Assembly (NCBI GenBank): GCA_017434525.1
Contig: JAFRFD010000035.1
Span: 1-64,000, forward strand
Source of the DNA: Methanobrevibacter sp.
GTDB taxonomy: Archaea > Methanobacteriota > Methanobacteria > Methanobacteriales > Methanobacteriaceae
DNA length: 64,000 bases
Reading direction: 5' to 3'
The notes under the pieces were generated by a model. The model saw only the letters and a list, made by a program, of their open reading frames with translations, did not search any database and was not told where the DNA came from. Every line of letters begins with the position of its first letter. The stretch's first letter is position 1. This document shows, piece after piece, positions 35,165-43,500 of the stretch. The position numbers and the translations under genes were made by a program.

Positions 35165-36208
35165 ATGGCATTATTCAATAGCGGAAATAATGAACAGAAG
35201 CAAAGGAAAAAACAGGCGGAAAAAATTTTAGATGAAACGGTAGGGGGTTTGATGCCTACATCTACAAGAATGGCTTTTTTCGCTAGAATGAACTCTAAAG
35301 GAATTAAGGCAAGCCGACAGGAAAAAGTCAGGATGAAGGTTTTGAAAACCATCAAAAAGGAAGTTGAAAACTATGAGCTGGAACCTACATCCGATGCCAT
35401 CAATCAAAGGATCGAACAGATTCTCAATGAAAACATCGATACTGCAGTGATTGAAAAAAGAATAAGAAAACAGAAGGAAGCTGTAGAAAGACAGGAAACC
35501 AAAAAATCACAAATGAAAGGAGAGATTGAGGAAAAATTTGATCTTGATTTGACAGATGTCCAATGGTTCAGATGCTCCATTGAAGAAATCAAGTACAGCA
35601 CCTTCACCAACCAAAGGCAAAGAAACATAGATACAGCTTATGTAATAATCAATGAAGACAATTTTGAAATCATTAAAGAAAGCGTTTGGCTTAAAACAAA
35701 CATGGGCACCCGCAAACTCTTTTTCTATAACATAACCAGCATTGATTATGATGCAAGAGGCCTGCTGCATGCATCAAGCAGTGTAATAATCAATACTAAA
35801 GGCGCAGAGCATGTGCAATTGAAATTCGTCACCGAAGAAAATTTTGATTTGATGAACAATGCCTATGAGTCATACCTCAAAAAAACACATGCTCCTCAAC
35901 AAACAGCTCCAACACAACCAATTTCAACAACATCCAATGCGGATGAACTGCTCAAATATGCAGAGCTATATGAGAAAGGCCTGTTGACAAAAGAAGAATT
36001 TGACATGAAAAAGGCAGAACTGTTGGGCGCAAACGACAAATCCTCTGAAGCGGAAAGTCATGAAGAGAGTTATTCGCAAAAAGAAGATTCAATTGATGAA
36101 TCTGATACTGTCCAAGATGATAACAGACCGAAATTCTGCGGGTCATGCGGTGCACCTGTCGAGACCGAAGGAAACTTTTGCGTAAACTGTGGTGCAAAAC
36201 TACAATAA
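35165..36208 (+). CDS. PH-like / SHOCT / zinc-ribbon protein, paralogue 2
   Basis: 347 residues with the same order as 33205-34161: helical N-terminus, PH-like domain (KYSTFTNQRQRNIDTAYVII, SIDYDARGLLHASSSVII), SHOCT (ADELLKYAELYEKGLLTKEE) and a C-terminal zinc ribbon (CGSCGAPVETEGNFCVNCG). An acidic Ser/Glu/Asp-rich stretch precedes the ribbon. GGAAAGATTAAT lies before the ATG. It starts 60 bases after the ion channel gene on the same strand and is likely co-transcribed with it, ending 61 bases before the tRNA-Leu gene. Confidence 0.75.
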   Translation: MALFNSGNNEQKQRKKQAEKILDETVGGLMPTSTRMAFFARMNSKGIKASRQEKVRMKVLKTIKKEVENYELEPTSDAINQRIEQILNENIDTAVIEKRIRKQKEAVERQETKKSQMKGEIEEKFDLDLTDVQWFRCSIEEIKYSTFTNQRQRNIDTAYVIINEDNFEIIKESVWLKTNMGTRKLFFYNITSIDYDARGLLHASSSVIINTKGAEHVQLKFVTEENFDLMNNAYESYLKKTHAPQQTAPTQPISTTSNADELLKYAELYEKGLLTKEEFDMKKAELLGANDKSSEAESHEESYSQKEDSIDESDTVQDDNRPKFCGSCGAPVETEGNFCVNCGAKLQ

Positions 36209-36269
36209 ATATGAATTAAAAGTATTTAAGTCTTGAGTTACAAAGTATAGACAGACTTAATTTTCTTTT

Positions 36270-36351
36270 AGGTGTGTGTCAGAGTGGTCAAATGAGATAG
36301 GTTCAGGGCCTATTGCTTAGTGCTTCGTGGGTTCGAATCCCATCACACCTA
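36270..36351 (+). tRNA. tRNA-Leu, anticodon CAG
   Basis: The acceptor stem AGGTGTG pairs fully with CACACCT. The anticodon arm is ATAGG-TTCAGGG-CCTAT, placing CAG at positions 34-36; it decodes CUG. A long variable arm (TGCTTAGTGCTTC) is typical of leucine tRNAs, and the T arm is GTGGG-TTCGAAT-CCCAT. The D stem is TCA/TGA. No intron and no encoded CCA. Upstream TATTTAAG near 36222 may be its promoter. Confidence 0.93.
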
Positions 36352-36383
36352 CTTATCTAAAAACCTGTTTTTTAAAAAATGAT

Positions 36384-37106
36384 TCATTTTGGAGACATTT
36401 CATTTGAGTTATGAATAATGTCATTTCTAAAACTCTTCAATAGAATTTCCCTTCTTTTTCCTCCGGTTATCTTTTCATCCTCATATGCCTTCTCGGTTAG
36501 GCGTATCAGTTCCCCTATTGAGGAATATTTCTGATTTTCAGGGGACGGTTTGTAAAGGCCAGTATCGTAACCCAATCTGTCGGCTTCGCGTATTATATCG
36601 ACTCCGTATTCATCGAATTGATTCTGAGTGATCCAATTCATTTTTTTAAGGCGTACAAGCATGGTGGAATGGCTGACCTGATAATGCTGTTCGCACCTAA
36701 TCACGTCTTCAAGTGACCAGTCCTCAATTTGGTTTTTATTTTTAAACCAGTATAGGGCACTATCCGGCATCAGGAATGTTGATGCAAAGTCATCCGCATT
36801 TATTTCGCTTTGACTATTGTTGTTGAACCCGCAAACGATAAACTCATCAATATCCTCATAAAGCAGGTGATACAGTTCATGGGCCAGTGTGAAGTTTTGC
36901 CTTCCAATGGTATGATTGGTGTTTATGAATATCACTTTGTCATCCTTTGTTTTGGAGCAGCATCCGCTGATGTTGGTTTTCATTGGAAACCAGAGCACCG
37001 TCAGATTTCTTATGTTGTTATAGACTAAAGGACGTATATTTATTGAAGCAAAGCTTTCAACGCCCCATTCATGCCTTAACATTTCCGCTAATGCAGTGCT
37101 GTTCAT
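36384..37106 (-). CDS. ImmA/IrrE-type metallopeptidase
   Basis: 240 residues. The zinc-peptidase motif HELYH occurs in FTLAHELYHLLYED (~residue 80) with the downstream EINADDFASTFLMP, typical of the ImmA/IrrE family. Such peptidases cleave a partner XRE repressor to switch on stress, mobile-element or toxin-antitoxin genes. Its ATG lies two bases after the stop of the XRE regulator gene, with GGTGATGAG inside that gene's end serving as ribosome binding site, so the pair is translationally coupled. The C-terminal ~100 residues resemble a helical substrate-binding region. Confidence 0.88.
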   Translation of the reverse strand: MNSTALAEMLRHEWGVESFASINIRPLVYNNIRNLTVLWFPMKTNISGCCSKTKDDKVIFINTNHTIGRQNFTLAHELYHLLYEDIDEFIVCGFNNNSQSEINADDFASTFLMPDSALYWFKNKNQIEDWSLEDVIRCEQHYQVSHSTMLVRLKKMNWITQNQFDEYGVDIIREADRLGYDTGLYKPSPENQKYSSIGELIRLTEKAYEDEKITGGKRREILLKSFRNDIIHNSNEMSPK

Positions 37107-37108
37107 GG

Positions 37109-37435
37109 TTACTCATCACCATCGAGTTTTCTTAGCAATTTCAGATATCCTGTAATTTCATTCATTTTTGCAACCACGCTTAAATCCACCTTTTCGTCAC
37201 TTCGAAATGCGATGCTTGATTTTTCATGCGAATCTGTTTCTCCCAATAGGTATTCGGGAGAACAATTGTATAATAAACATAATTTATCAAGCAAAGTCAT
37301 GTTAAAGTTTCTTTCGCCATTTTCTATTTTAGAAAGATTGCTTTGGGTAATGCCCAAATAGCTAGAAACCTGTTCTTGAGTATATCCGTTTTCCCTCCTC
37401 AATTCGTTTAGAGTTTTTCCTACAATTTTATTCAT
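37109..37435 (-). CDS. XRE-family transcriptional regulator
   Basis: About 108 residues with a helix-turn-helix of the Cro/CI type: LNELRRENGYTQEQVSSYLG, then ITQSNLSKIENGER. The C-terminal ~45 residues (VDLSVVAKMNEITGYLKLL) are probably the site recognised by the ImmA peptidase. The ATG at 37435 after GAGGAGATTGAT is chosen over an in-frame start at 37462. It probably represses its own operon; the promoter lies in the AT-rich DNA around 37450-37560. Confidence 0.88.
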   Translation of the reverse strand: MNKIVGKTLNELRRENGYTQEQVSSYLGITQSNLSKIENGERNFNMTLLDKLCLLYNCSPEYLLGETDSHEKSSIAFRSDEKVDLSVVAKMNEITGYLKLLRKLDGDE

Positions 37436-37746
37436 ATCAATCTCCTCATAGATATCTAGCAATTTGTAATAAAAAATATATAAATATTTCTATAAAAAAT
37501 ATGACAAAATTGCAATGAACATATAATATTAATTTTTATAAGAACTGTTAATACTTTGAATTATATAAAACAAAAGGATATAATATAATTATTGCATTCA
37601 ATTAATTAAAATGACATATATTAATAAATATCAGTTAAATTAGATTAAAATAATCTTTTAAAAAATATTACAATAAATAGTTAAAAATAAAAAAATAATT
37701 TCGTTATCTGCATTAGTTACTGCAAAAATTGTAAGAATAAAAATGA

Positions 37747-37794
37747 ATTCAGCTACTGGAAACAAAACATGTCATGTTTCCTAGATAGCTGAAT
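37747..37794. other. strong hairpin in a 400-base gene-free stretch
   Basis: ATTCAGCTA (37747-37755) pairs with TAGCTGAAT (37786-37794); inside it GGAAACA and TGTTTCC also pair, giving a near-continuous stem of about 16 pairs around a short loop. An alternative inner palindrome AAACATG-T-CATGTTT exists. The rest of 37436-37868 is AT-rich and otherwise without visible genes. It could be a terminator for the minus-strand gene at 37869, an operator, or part of a small RNA. Confidence 0.5.
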
Positions 37795-37868
37795 AATGAA
37801 ATAACTAATTTTTGATATTCACAGTAACGCAAAGGCTTTCACGAGCCAAATTCAATTTTAACTCAGAG

Positions 37869-38162
37869 TCATAACTCGAAATTAAAGCTTACGGCTGTGA
37901 ATTTCATGCCGCTGTCCCGGATTTTTTTAGATTTGATGTCGACATTGCCGTATCCCTTCAGGAAAGCATTGATTTCTCTTGAAACGGCATTGTAGTTTTT
38001 CCTGTCGTAAACCCTGTAATTTCCCATGAACTTAACTGTTTCACTTTTATTTAGGACATTGACATTGTCCATTCTGAATGACTCGTTGTTTTTTTCCAAA
38101 ACGGAGTTCACCTTCTCCACTATATCCTTTTTGATTTTCGCTTTTTCCTCATCGGTTATCAT
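37869..38162 (-). CDS. unknown protein downstream of PAN
   Basis: 97 residues, no family recognised. It has a charged N-terminal helix (KAKIKKDIVEKVNSVLEK) and a C-terminal strand-rich part (MKFTAVSFNFEL). The ATG at 38162 lies 18 bases after the stop of the PAN gene with GAGAAGATATC before it, so it is probably in the same operon. Whether it acts with the proteasome is unknown. Confidence 0.6.
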   Translation of the reverse strand: MITDEEKAKIKKDIVEKVNSVLEKNNESFRMDNVNVLNKSETVKFMGNYRVYDRKNYNAVSREINAFLKGYGNVDIKSKKIRDSGMKFTAVSFNFEL

Positions 38163-38179
38163 GATATCTTCTCCATAAT

Positions 38180-39361
38180 CTAAATGTTGTCCATTATCTT
38201 GTCGATTGCATCAAGGAAATCCTTGGCGATGACCTGTTTTCTCTCGGATCTGATTGCAAACATTCCGGCTTCAGTACATACCGCCTTCAAATCGGCACCG
38301 GACAGCCCTTCGGTCAGTTCGCTGATTGCGTCAAAATCGATGTCATCGGATATCTTCATCCTTTCTGTATGGATTTTAAGAATCTTTTCCCGGCTTTCCT
38401 TGACCGGATTTGGAACCTCAATTGTCCGGTCAAATCTTCCGGGACGCAGAAGCGCTTCGTCAAGTATGTCGGGACGGTTGGTTGCCCCGATGATTCCAAC
38501 ATCTCCCCTTGATTCGAATCCGTCAAGCTCTGCCAGCAATTGCATTAAGGTTCTTTGAACTTCCCTGTCTGCTCCCTCGCTGCTTCCAACCCTTTTTGTT
38601 CCGATTGCATCAATCTCATCAATAAATATGATTGCAGGGCTTTTTTCCTTTGCAAGGTCAAACACGTCCCTCACAATCCTTGAGCCTTCTCCCAGGTACT
38701 TGTTTACGAATTCGGAAGCCACAATCTTGATGAATGTCGCATGGGTTTCATTGGCAACCGCCTTTGCAAGCAAGGTCTTTCCGGTTCCGGGAGGTCCGTA
38801 AAGCAGAATTCCCTTAGGAGGGTCGATTCCTATTTCCTTGAAAATTTCCGGGTTTTTGATTGGAAGCTCGACCGTTTCCTTGACTTCCGTAATCTGAGGG
38901 TCAAGCCCTCCGATGTCTGCATATGTTGTCTCGGGCTTTTCATCAATCTCCATTGCGGAGACATTCTTGTCCTTTTTGGGAGGAAAGACGTTTACCACAG
39001 TCAGGTTATTCTGATTGAGGGCAACCCTGGCGCCAGGCTCAAGCAGATTCCTATCTATTGAACCGGGACATGTCACAAGAAACTCATGGCCTACTGCTCC
39101 CTGAATTCCGATTTTGGTATCGTCAAAGACTTCAGTCACCGTTGCAAGAACCAAAGGAGTCTTTTTAAATGAGTTGATTTCGCCTTTGAGTTCCTTGATT
39201 TTGCCCTCAAGCTGACGGTTGCTCACATTTGATTTGAGCTGTTCGCCTTCAAGAGCCCTGAGCTTTTCGGTTAGCTCGCCAACAATCTTTTCATTTTCCT
39301 CCTTCAAGGAGTCAATAGTTTCAATTAATTCATCCTTTGAGACATCCTCTATAGATTCCAT
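38180..39361 (-). CDS. pan: proteasome-activating nucleotidase (PAN)
   Basis: 393 residues. An N-terminal coiled coil (SLKEENEKIVGELTEKL) is followed by the OB domain (residues ~75-130, with GHEFLVTCPGSIDR), and the AAA+ domain with Walker A GPPGTGKT, Walker B IIFIDEIDAIG and the second region of homology GATNRPDILDEALLRPGRFD. PAN is the hexameric unfoldase that feeds substrates into the archaeal 20S proteasome. The usual C-terminal HbYX motif is expected; here the protein ends DKIMDNI, which lacks a clear Tyr, an oddity worth noting. GGGGGAAATATTA precedes the ATG. The best-conserved housekeeping gene in the window. Confidence 0.95.
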   Translation of the reverse strand: MESIEDVSKDELIETIDSLKEENEKIVGELTEKLRALEGEQLKSNVSNRQLEGKIKELKGEINSFKKTPLVLATVTEVFDDTKIGIQGAVGHEFLVTCPGSIDRNLLEPGARVALNQNNLTVVNVFPPKKDKNVSAMEIDEKPETTYADIGGLDPQITEVKETVELPIKNPEIFKEIGIDPPKGILLYGPPGTGKTLLAKAVANETHATFIKIVASEFVNKYLGEGSRIVRDVFDLAKEKSPAIIFIDEIDAIGTKRVGSSEGADREVQRTLMQLLAELDGFESRGDVGIIGATNRPDILDEALLRPGRFDRTIEVPNPVKESREKILKIHTERMKISDDIDFDAISELTEGLSGADLKAVCTEAGMFAIRSERKQVIAKDFLDAIDKIMDNI

Positions 39362-40133
39362 TAATATTTCCCCCAGTCAAATTAACATTGTTATCCTAAA
39401 ATTTGTATATCGAAGTATATGCTATTTTTCATGGAGGGCTAAAGAATGTAAAAAATAGAATTTTAAAAATTGAATAAGGATAAATTTGTTTAACAAATTT
39501 TGACACATCCCCATTCAACATTTATAACTATAGGTTAGCATTTTGCCACCAAACATCATAAGATGTCAAATAATATTTTAAATGTCGAAATATATAAATG
39601 TTTTTATTTGGCCTAATCTTAAAATAAAACAATATTTTAATGTTAAAACAATTTTATATGCCCATAACAATATTTATTTGTAAAAACAACAAATTTTAAA
39701 TAGTTTAGAATGAATATATTGAATTCTAAAACACTGATACAATAATTTCTAACTATAGGTGTTTTTATGAAGTGGAAAGAGAATTCAATTAAAAACACTC
39801 CCATCAAATTTGGAGAATTAGTATTTTGACTGTTGAAAATATAGTGCTTGCTGTCTCTTATTTATTCCTGGCAAGTTACTACATATTGTTGGCCATTAAC
39901 CTGTTAATGTAACGACAATCTATGATGTCGAATTGGAAGCACAGTTGGATTTCATCCGAAATTTTCTAATTTGATAAACTGACAATTTAAATGACAATTA
40001 GCTTTAATATGTGTTTTATAGCTTCCTTTTCTACACATAGTTCAAAGAAATTCATTATTTCCACTTCAAAAACACCAATATTGATTATCTTTATCGAAAG
40101 TTATATTAAATATTATGCTGCAAAATTAAGAAC
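39362..40133. other. 772-base AT-rich gap with two overlapping micro-ORFs
   Basis: This gap is AT-rich and contains the promoters of PAN (left) and the TM/zinc-ribbon gene (right). A 20-codon frame at 39767-39829 has AGGTG before its ATG and its TGA overlaps a TTG at 39826 that opens a 28-residue hydrophobic frame (VLAVSYLFLASYYILLAINL) ending at 39912. This could be one frameshifted or two coupled membrane micropeptides, or chance. I see nothing else certain. Confidence 0.3.
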
Positions 40134-40388
40134 ATGGCAGTTGACCTGATCGGAACAATAGTGACAATACTCGTTTTCGCAGCGATAGTCGGATTCTGCT
40201 GCAGTGGAGAAAGCGACAGCTCAAGCAACACATCCCAAAAAAACACGCCACCAAGAAGGCAGAACACCTACCATACACCGTATGACTTCTGCGAATGCCC
40301 TTCATGCGGAGCGCCGGGCTATGACGGCTACTGCGAGGAGTGCGGATACCCGGACATCAACCAGGGATGGCTTGGGGAAAACTATTAG
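40134..40388 (+). CDS. small membrane protein with zinc ribbon
   Basis: 84 residues. Residues ~3-22 form one transmembrane helix (LIGTIVTILVFAAIVGFCC), followed by a Ser/Asn-rich linker and a zinc ribbon (CPSCGAPGYDGYCEECG). Its topology suggests the ribbon faces the cytoplasm or the outside as an anchored adaptor. No Shine-Dalgarno is evident; a TATA-like element is near 40095. Function unknown. Confidence 0.65.
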   Translation: MAVDLIGTIVTILVFAAIVGFCCSGESDSSSNTSQKNTPPRRQNTYHTPYDFCECPSCGAPGYDGYCEECGYPDINQGWLGENY

Positions 40389-40476
40389 AAAATCCCCTAA
40401 AAAATTATTTTTTTAACCCATCATATCTTTAACTCAACATTATTATACTTCACGATGGAAATGAACGACCGTCAAA

Positions 40477-40794
40477 TCATCTGCGCCTATTTCCAGGTGC
40501 TGGAAGCTCATCATACATCGCATCAAACAAATCGCATAGAAACTCCCTGTCATCGAGATTGTCGACAAGAACCATTTCCTTAGCCCCCTCATAAGGCAGT
40601 TCCATATCCGCATCGCCCATCATTTCCAGGGCGGACTTTACGGGCTTTACAAGAAACCTGTCATCGTAGATGCCACCTACAATCTTTCCGCGATAGTATA
40701 TTATGTATTCGCCCATCATCTTTCTGTAGGATATCTCATCCAAATCGGAGAGCTGCTCCAATACGTATTCCAAATATTCCTCACTTGACGCCAT
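40477..40794 (-). CDS. TfoX N-terminal domain protein
   Basis: 105 residues, the length of a stand-alone TfoX/Sxy N-terminal domain. The pattern KMMGEYIIYYRGKIVGGIYD followed by FLVKP matches the family (R-K-M-F-G-E-Y-x-x-Y). In bacteria the domain occurs in the competence regulator TfoX; archaeal versions are of unknown function. It ends within a convergent spacing to the upstream genes and precedes the methyltransferase gene's stop by about 36 bases. Confidence 0.8.
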   Translation of the reverse strand: MASSEEYLEYVLEQLSDLDEISYRKMMGEYIIYYRGKIVGGIYDDRFLVKPVKSALEMMGDADMELPYEGAKEMVLVDNLDDREFLCDLFDAMYDELPAPGNRRR

Positions 40795-40830
40795 ATCAAT
40801 AACTCCAAAAACAAATTTTAAAACTAACCG

Positions 40831-41424
40831 TTAAACTGATTGAAATCTATACACATCCAGCCTGCCGTCAGATAAACTGTTTATCGCTTCAGCATCAAAC
40901 CCAACGGATTTCACAAGCTCCAGGCGAGGTTCCGTCGGCAGATACAGCTTGTATTCGATTGTCGAATAGTAAAAAAAGATCAGAATTTCACGGGGATTTT
41001 TCTTAACAGACTCGCCGATTCTATCAAGAACCTTCCGGAAGACCCTTGTCGAGAAGGGATTGAAAAGATAGAAGCGGTTTGCCTCAATGGGACAGTAGTC
41101 CTCTGCCTTTGAGCAGACAAACTCAATGTTGCCATCTCCATCATACCTTTCAAGGTTTTCATGCGCCCCCTCAAGGAGTTTTGGGGAGTGGTCTATGCCA
41201 ATCACCCTGCATCCGACTTGGCTTTGAAGAAAAAAGCCGACCCTTCCGCTTCCGCAGCCATAGTCAACGACAACATCTTCGCTATCTAATAAATCAAGCT
41301 TTACAAGTTCCTCCAAAACAAAATAAGGAGTGGGATCATATCCGTAATTTTCGCTGTCTTCAAGAGAATAGTCAACGCTTTCGGTTGAAATCCCCAATCT
41401 CTCGTCCCACATCAAATCGTTCAT
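40831..41424 (-). CDS. class I SAM-dependent methyltransferase
   Basis: 197 residues. Motif I VVDYGCGSGRVGFFL (~residue 60) and the acidic end of strand 2 (VIGIDHSPKLL) mark a Rossmann-type SAM methyltransferase. Substrate unknown. The active-site motif NPF in RFYLFNPFSTRV resembles an N/D-P-F/Y loop. It lies in a minus-strand run with the TfoX-like and 2TM genes. Confidence 0.8.
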   Translation of the reverse strand: MNDLMWDERLGISTESVDYSLEDSENYGYDPTPYFVLEELVKLDLLDSEDVVVDYGCGSGRVGFFLQSQVGCRVIGIDHSPKLLEGAHENLERYDGDGNIEFVCSKAEDYCPIEANRFYLFNPFSTRVFRKVLDRIGESVKKNPREILIFFYYSTIEYKLYLPTEPRLELVKSVGFDAEAINSLSDGRLDVYRFQSV

Positions 41425-41460
41425 AAAAAACCCAAAATCATCAATAAGAGAAATGTTTCC

Positions 41461-41733
41461 CTATTTTTTCATTTTTTCCAGTTCCTTTTCAATCATCGCA
41501 TCACGGTTGTCTTCAAGCCTGTTAGTAAATAAGAATGTTTTAATGAAGTGTCCGAACAATCCGATTCCCCAGAAAACTGTTATCCAATAGAACCACCACT
41601 CGCCGAATGATGTAATAGCATTCAATGCAAAAAGACATACGTTTGCAATTACAAAACTTGACAAATGCTTGTAAAAACCGATTTTTTCATCGGCTCTTCT
41701 TTCCGCCATCTTATATAATTTTTCATCTGACAT
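41461..41733 (-). CDS. 2TM domain protein
   Basis: 90 residues with two transmembrane helices (HLSSFVIANVCLFALNAI and WWFYWITVFWGIGLFGHFI) and charged ends, matching the 2TM domain family, which occurs alone or fused to sensor kinases. The ATG at 41733 follows GAGAGATAAC; an in-frame start at 41757 is less likely. Function unknown. Confidence 0.75.
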   Translation of the reverse strand: MSDEKLYKMAERRADEKIGFYKHLSSFVIANVCLFALNAITSFGEWWFYWITVFWGIGLFGHFIKTFLFTNRLEDNRDAMIEKELEKMKK

Positions 41734-41811
41734 GTTATCTCTCTTTTTTAATTTCAATTATAATCTATATTCCACTTGATATTTAAAGAATTTCCAAAAA
41801 GTCTGCGTTTC

Positions 41812-42423
41812 TCATGACCATTTCTCGCCAATGTGCATGGCTGTGCGCTCCCCTGTCCTTTTTGATGAAACTGCAGTGAAGCCGTTTTTCTCAAACATCT
41901 CCTTCATCTCATCAAGGCCGTAGAAGTGATAATCTCCCTTGTCTGAAAACCTTACAAGGACATTGACGAAAAAGCGTGCAAAGCTAGGAACATAAGGGTC
42001 TCCGATTATGAGCCTTCCCCCGTCCTTAAGCACTCTGTGCATCTCCCGGAGTACAGCATCAGGATGGACGTAATGGTGAAAAGAGGCGTTGCAAACCACG
42101 ATGTCGAACTCATCGTCAGCAAATGGAAGCATCTCTGCATCCGCCACAAGAAACGATGCATCCCGAATGTCCTTCGCCCTGGCTTCGGCTATCATGTTGG
42201 CCGAAAAGTCGACTCCGAACATCTCAAATTTTCCACCCACAAGCCTCTCGAAGAGGTTTCCGTTACCGCATCCAACATCAAGAATCCTTCCGCCTGCTGA
42301 CTTTTGAATCTCAAAGACCAAATCGTCGTACATCCCCTCGACAAACCTGCCGTCATCGGAGTTGTCGTAATCGCCTGCAGTGCTGTCGAAATGCCTTTTT
42401 GTTTTTTCCTTTGAACTAATCAT
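41812..42423 (-). CDS. class I SAM-dependent methyltransferase (UbiE/Methyltransf_11-like)
   Basis: 203 residues. Motif I ILDVGCGNGNLFERL, strand-2 motif MFGVDFSANMI, and motif IV DIVVCNASFHHYVHPDAVL are clear. The HHYVHP loop is typical of the small-molecule methyltransferases of the UbiE group. Start ATG 42423 follows AGGTGATTACATT. Divergent from the MarR-like gene at 42622. The substrate is not evident. Confidence 0.85.
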   Translation of the reverse strand: MISSKEKTKRHFDSTAGDYDNSDDGRFVEGMYDDLVFEIQKSAGGRILDVGCGNGNLFERLVGGKFEMFGVDFSANMIAEARAKDIRDASFLVADAEMLPFADDEFDIVVCNASFHHYVHPDAVLREMHRVLKDGGRLIIGDPYVPSFARFFVNVLVRFSDKGDYHFYGLDEMKEMFEKNGFTAVSSKRTGERTAMHIGEKWS

Positions 42424-42621
42424 AATGTAATCACCTTGAATTTTTCAACGGCAGAAAAGCCGTCGCCAACATTAGCTTTGGAAAATACAATATAAATGGA
42501 TATTGCGGCGAACCTCCAAGATGCGAAATACCCCATCCAAGATACAGAAAAGAGACCCCAAAGATTTCAGAAAAATGTTAAATATCTCAAAGCGATAACT
42601 AATATGTGAAAAGGTGAGAAC

Positions 42622-42879
42622 ATGAACGATGACATCGAGTATGTAAGAAGGTCAAAAAACAGGACACACATAATGAAGTCCCTTGACGAATTTCCGAAAA
42701 TCCCCTCAGAACTTGCAGAGGCAACCGTGATAAGCCGCCAGCACACATCACACGGCCTTAAGGAGTTGAGCGACCGTGATTTGGTGGTGTGCCTGAATCC
42801 GGAAGAACAAAGAGGTAGAATATACAGACTGACCGAAAAGGGCGAGAAGGTTCTTGAAGAAGTTCTAAAAAAGAGATAA
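42622..42879 (+). CDS. MarR/winged-helix-like transcriptional regulator
   Basis: 85 residues, a single winged helix-turn-helix: residues ~15-40 form the first helices (RTHIMKSLDEFPKIPSELAE), recognition helix SRQHTSHGLKELSDRDLV, and the wing PEEQRGRIYRLTEKGEKVL. AAGGTGAGAAC precedes the ATG. It is divergent from the methyltransferase at 41812-42423, which it might control. The ends lack the dimerisation helices of full MarR proteins. Confidence 0.8.
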   Translation: MNDDIEYVRRSKNRTHIMKSLDEFPKIPSELAEATVISRQHTSHGLKELSDRDLVVCLNPEEQRGRIYRLTEKGEKVLEEVLKKR

Positions 42880-42890
42880 CTGTTTTTCCA

Positions 42891-43265
42891 CTATTTTTTG
42901 AATTTTCTTGAATCCAGTTTCATGTTTTTATAGGCAAGCTCGTGGTCAATCTCTTTCCACTCAAGGTTTTCCAGAATAGCTCTTTTTTTAAGCACTTCAA
43001 GGGAGTGTGATTTCAAATCGGAGCCCCTGTAGTGCCACATTTCGTCCTTTTTGTAGACATTGAGAAAGCCCGTGCGGTTGTTTTTGTCGGCTTCGATTGA
43101 CTTGTTTGCCAAATCCTCATCCAAAACATTCCATTTAAGACCGTATAGGCTTACAAGCACTTCAAGCTCCCCTAGAGTTGGCGCCTTAAGGGACTTATCT
43201 CCAAACTGGTACTCCCAGCTCATGTCGTCAAGCTGGTAGACATTCATGAACCCTGAAAATTTCAT
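42891..43265 (-). CDS. protein made of two copies of an undescribed ~50-residue repeat
   Basis: About 124 residues. Two units align: SGFMNVYQLDDMSWEYQFGD...LGELEVLVSLYGLKWNVLD and TGFLNVYKKDEMWHYRGSD...LEVLKKRAILENLEWKEID. Each has a strand pair with an aromatic (W.Y), a helix, then L.W..(I/L)D and LA.K. Related units occur at 48736-49353 and 49350-49700. No known family recognised. The ATG at 43265 is favoured because upstream in-frame starts give an unlikely N-terminus; no strong ribosome binding site is seen. It converges with the gene at 42622. Confidence 0.6.
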   Translation of the reverse strand: MKFSGFMNVYQLDDMSWEYQFGDKSLKAPTLGELEVLVSLYGLKWNVLDEDLANKSIEADKNNRTGFLNVYKKDEMWHYRGSDLKSHSLEVLKKRAILENLEWKEIDHELAYKNMKLDSRKFKK

Positions 43266-43500
43266 ATTTAAAGATATGATTTCTAAAGATATAAACCTAA
43301 CACAGCGGCCACAAAACGAAGTGTTCACAAGACCAAATCAACCATTCGAATAATTAAAAGCAGATGCAATTAAAAGCGTATACAATAGATTTTTCCATCA
43401 AATAACAATGGCTAAAATTAAAATTATGAAAATAACTGAAAAAGAATAAGAAATGGATGCGGTCAATCCACATCCAACGCCAACAATCCGACAATTATAT

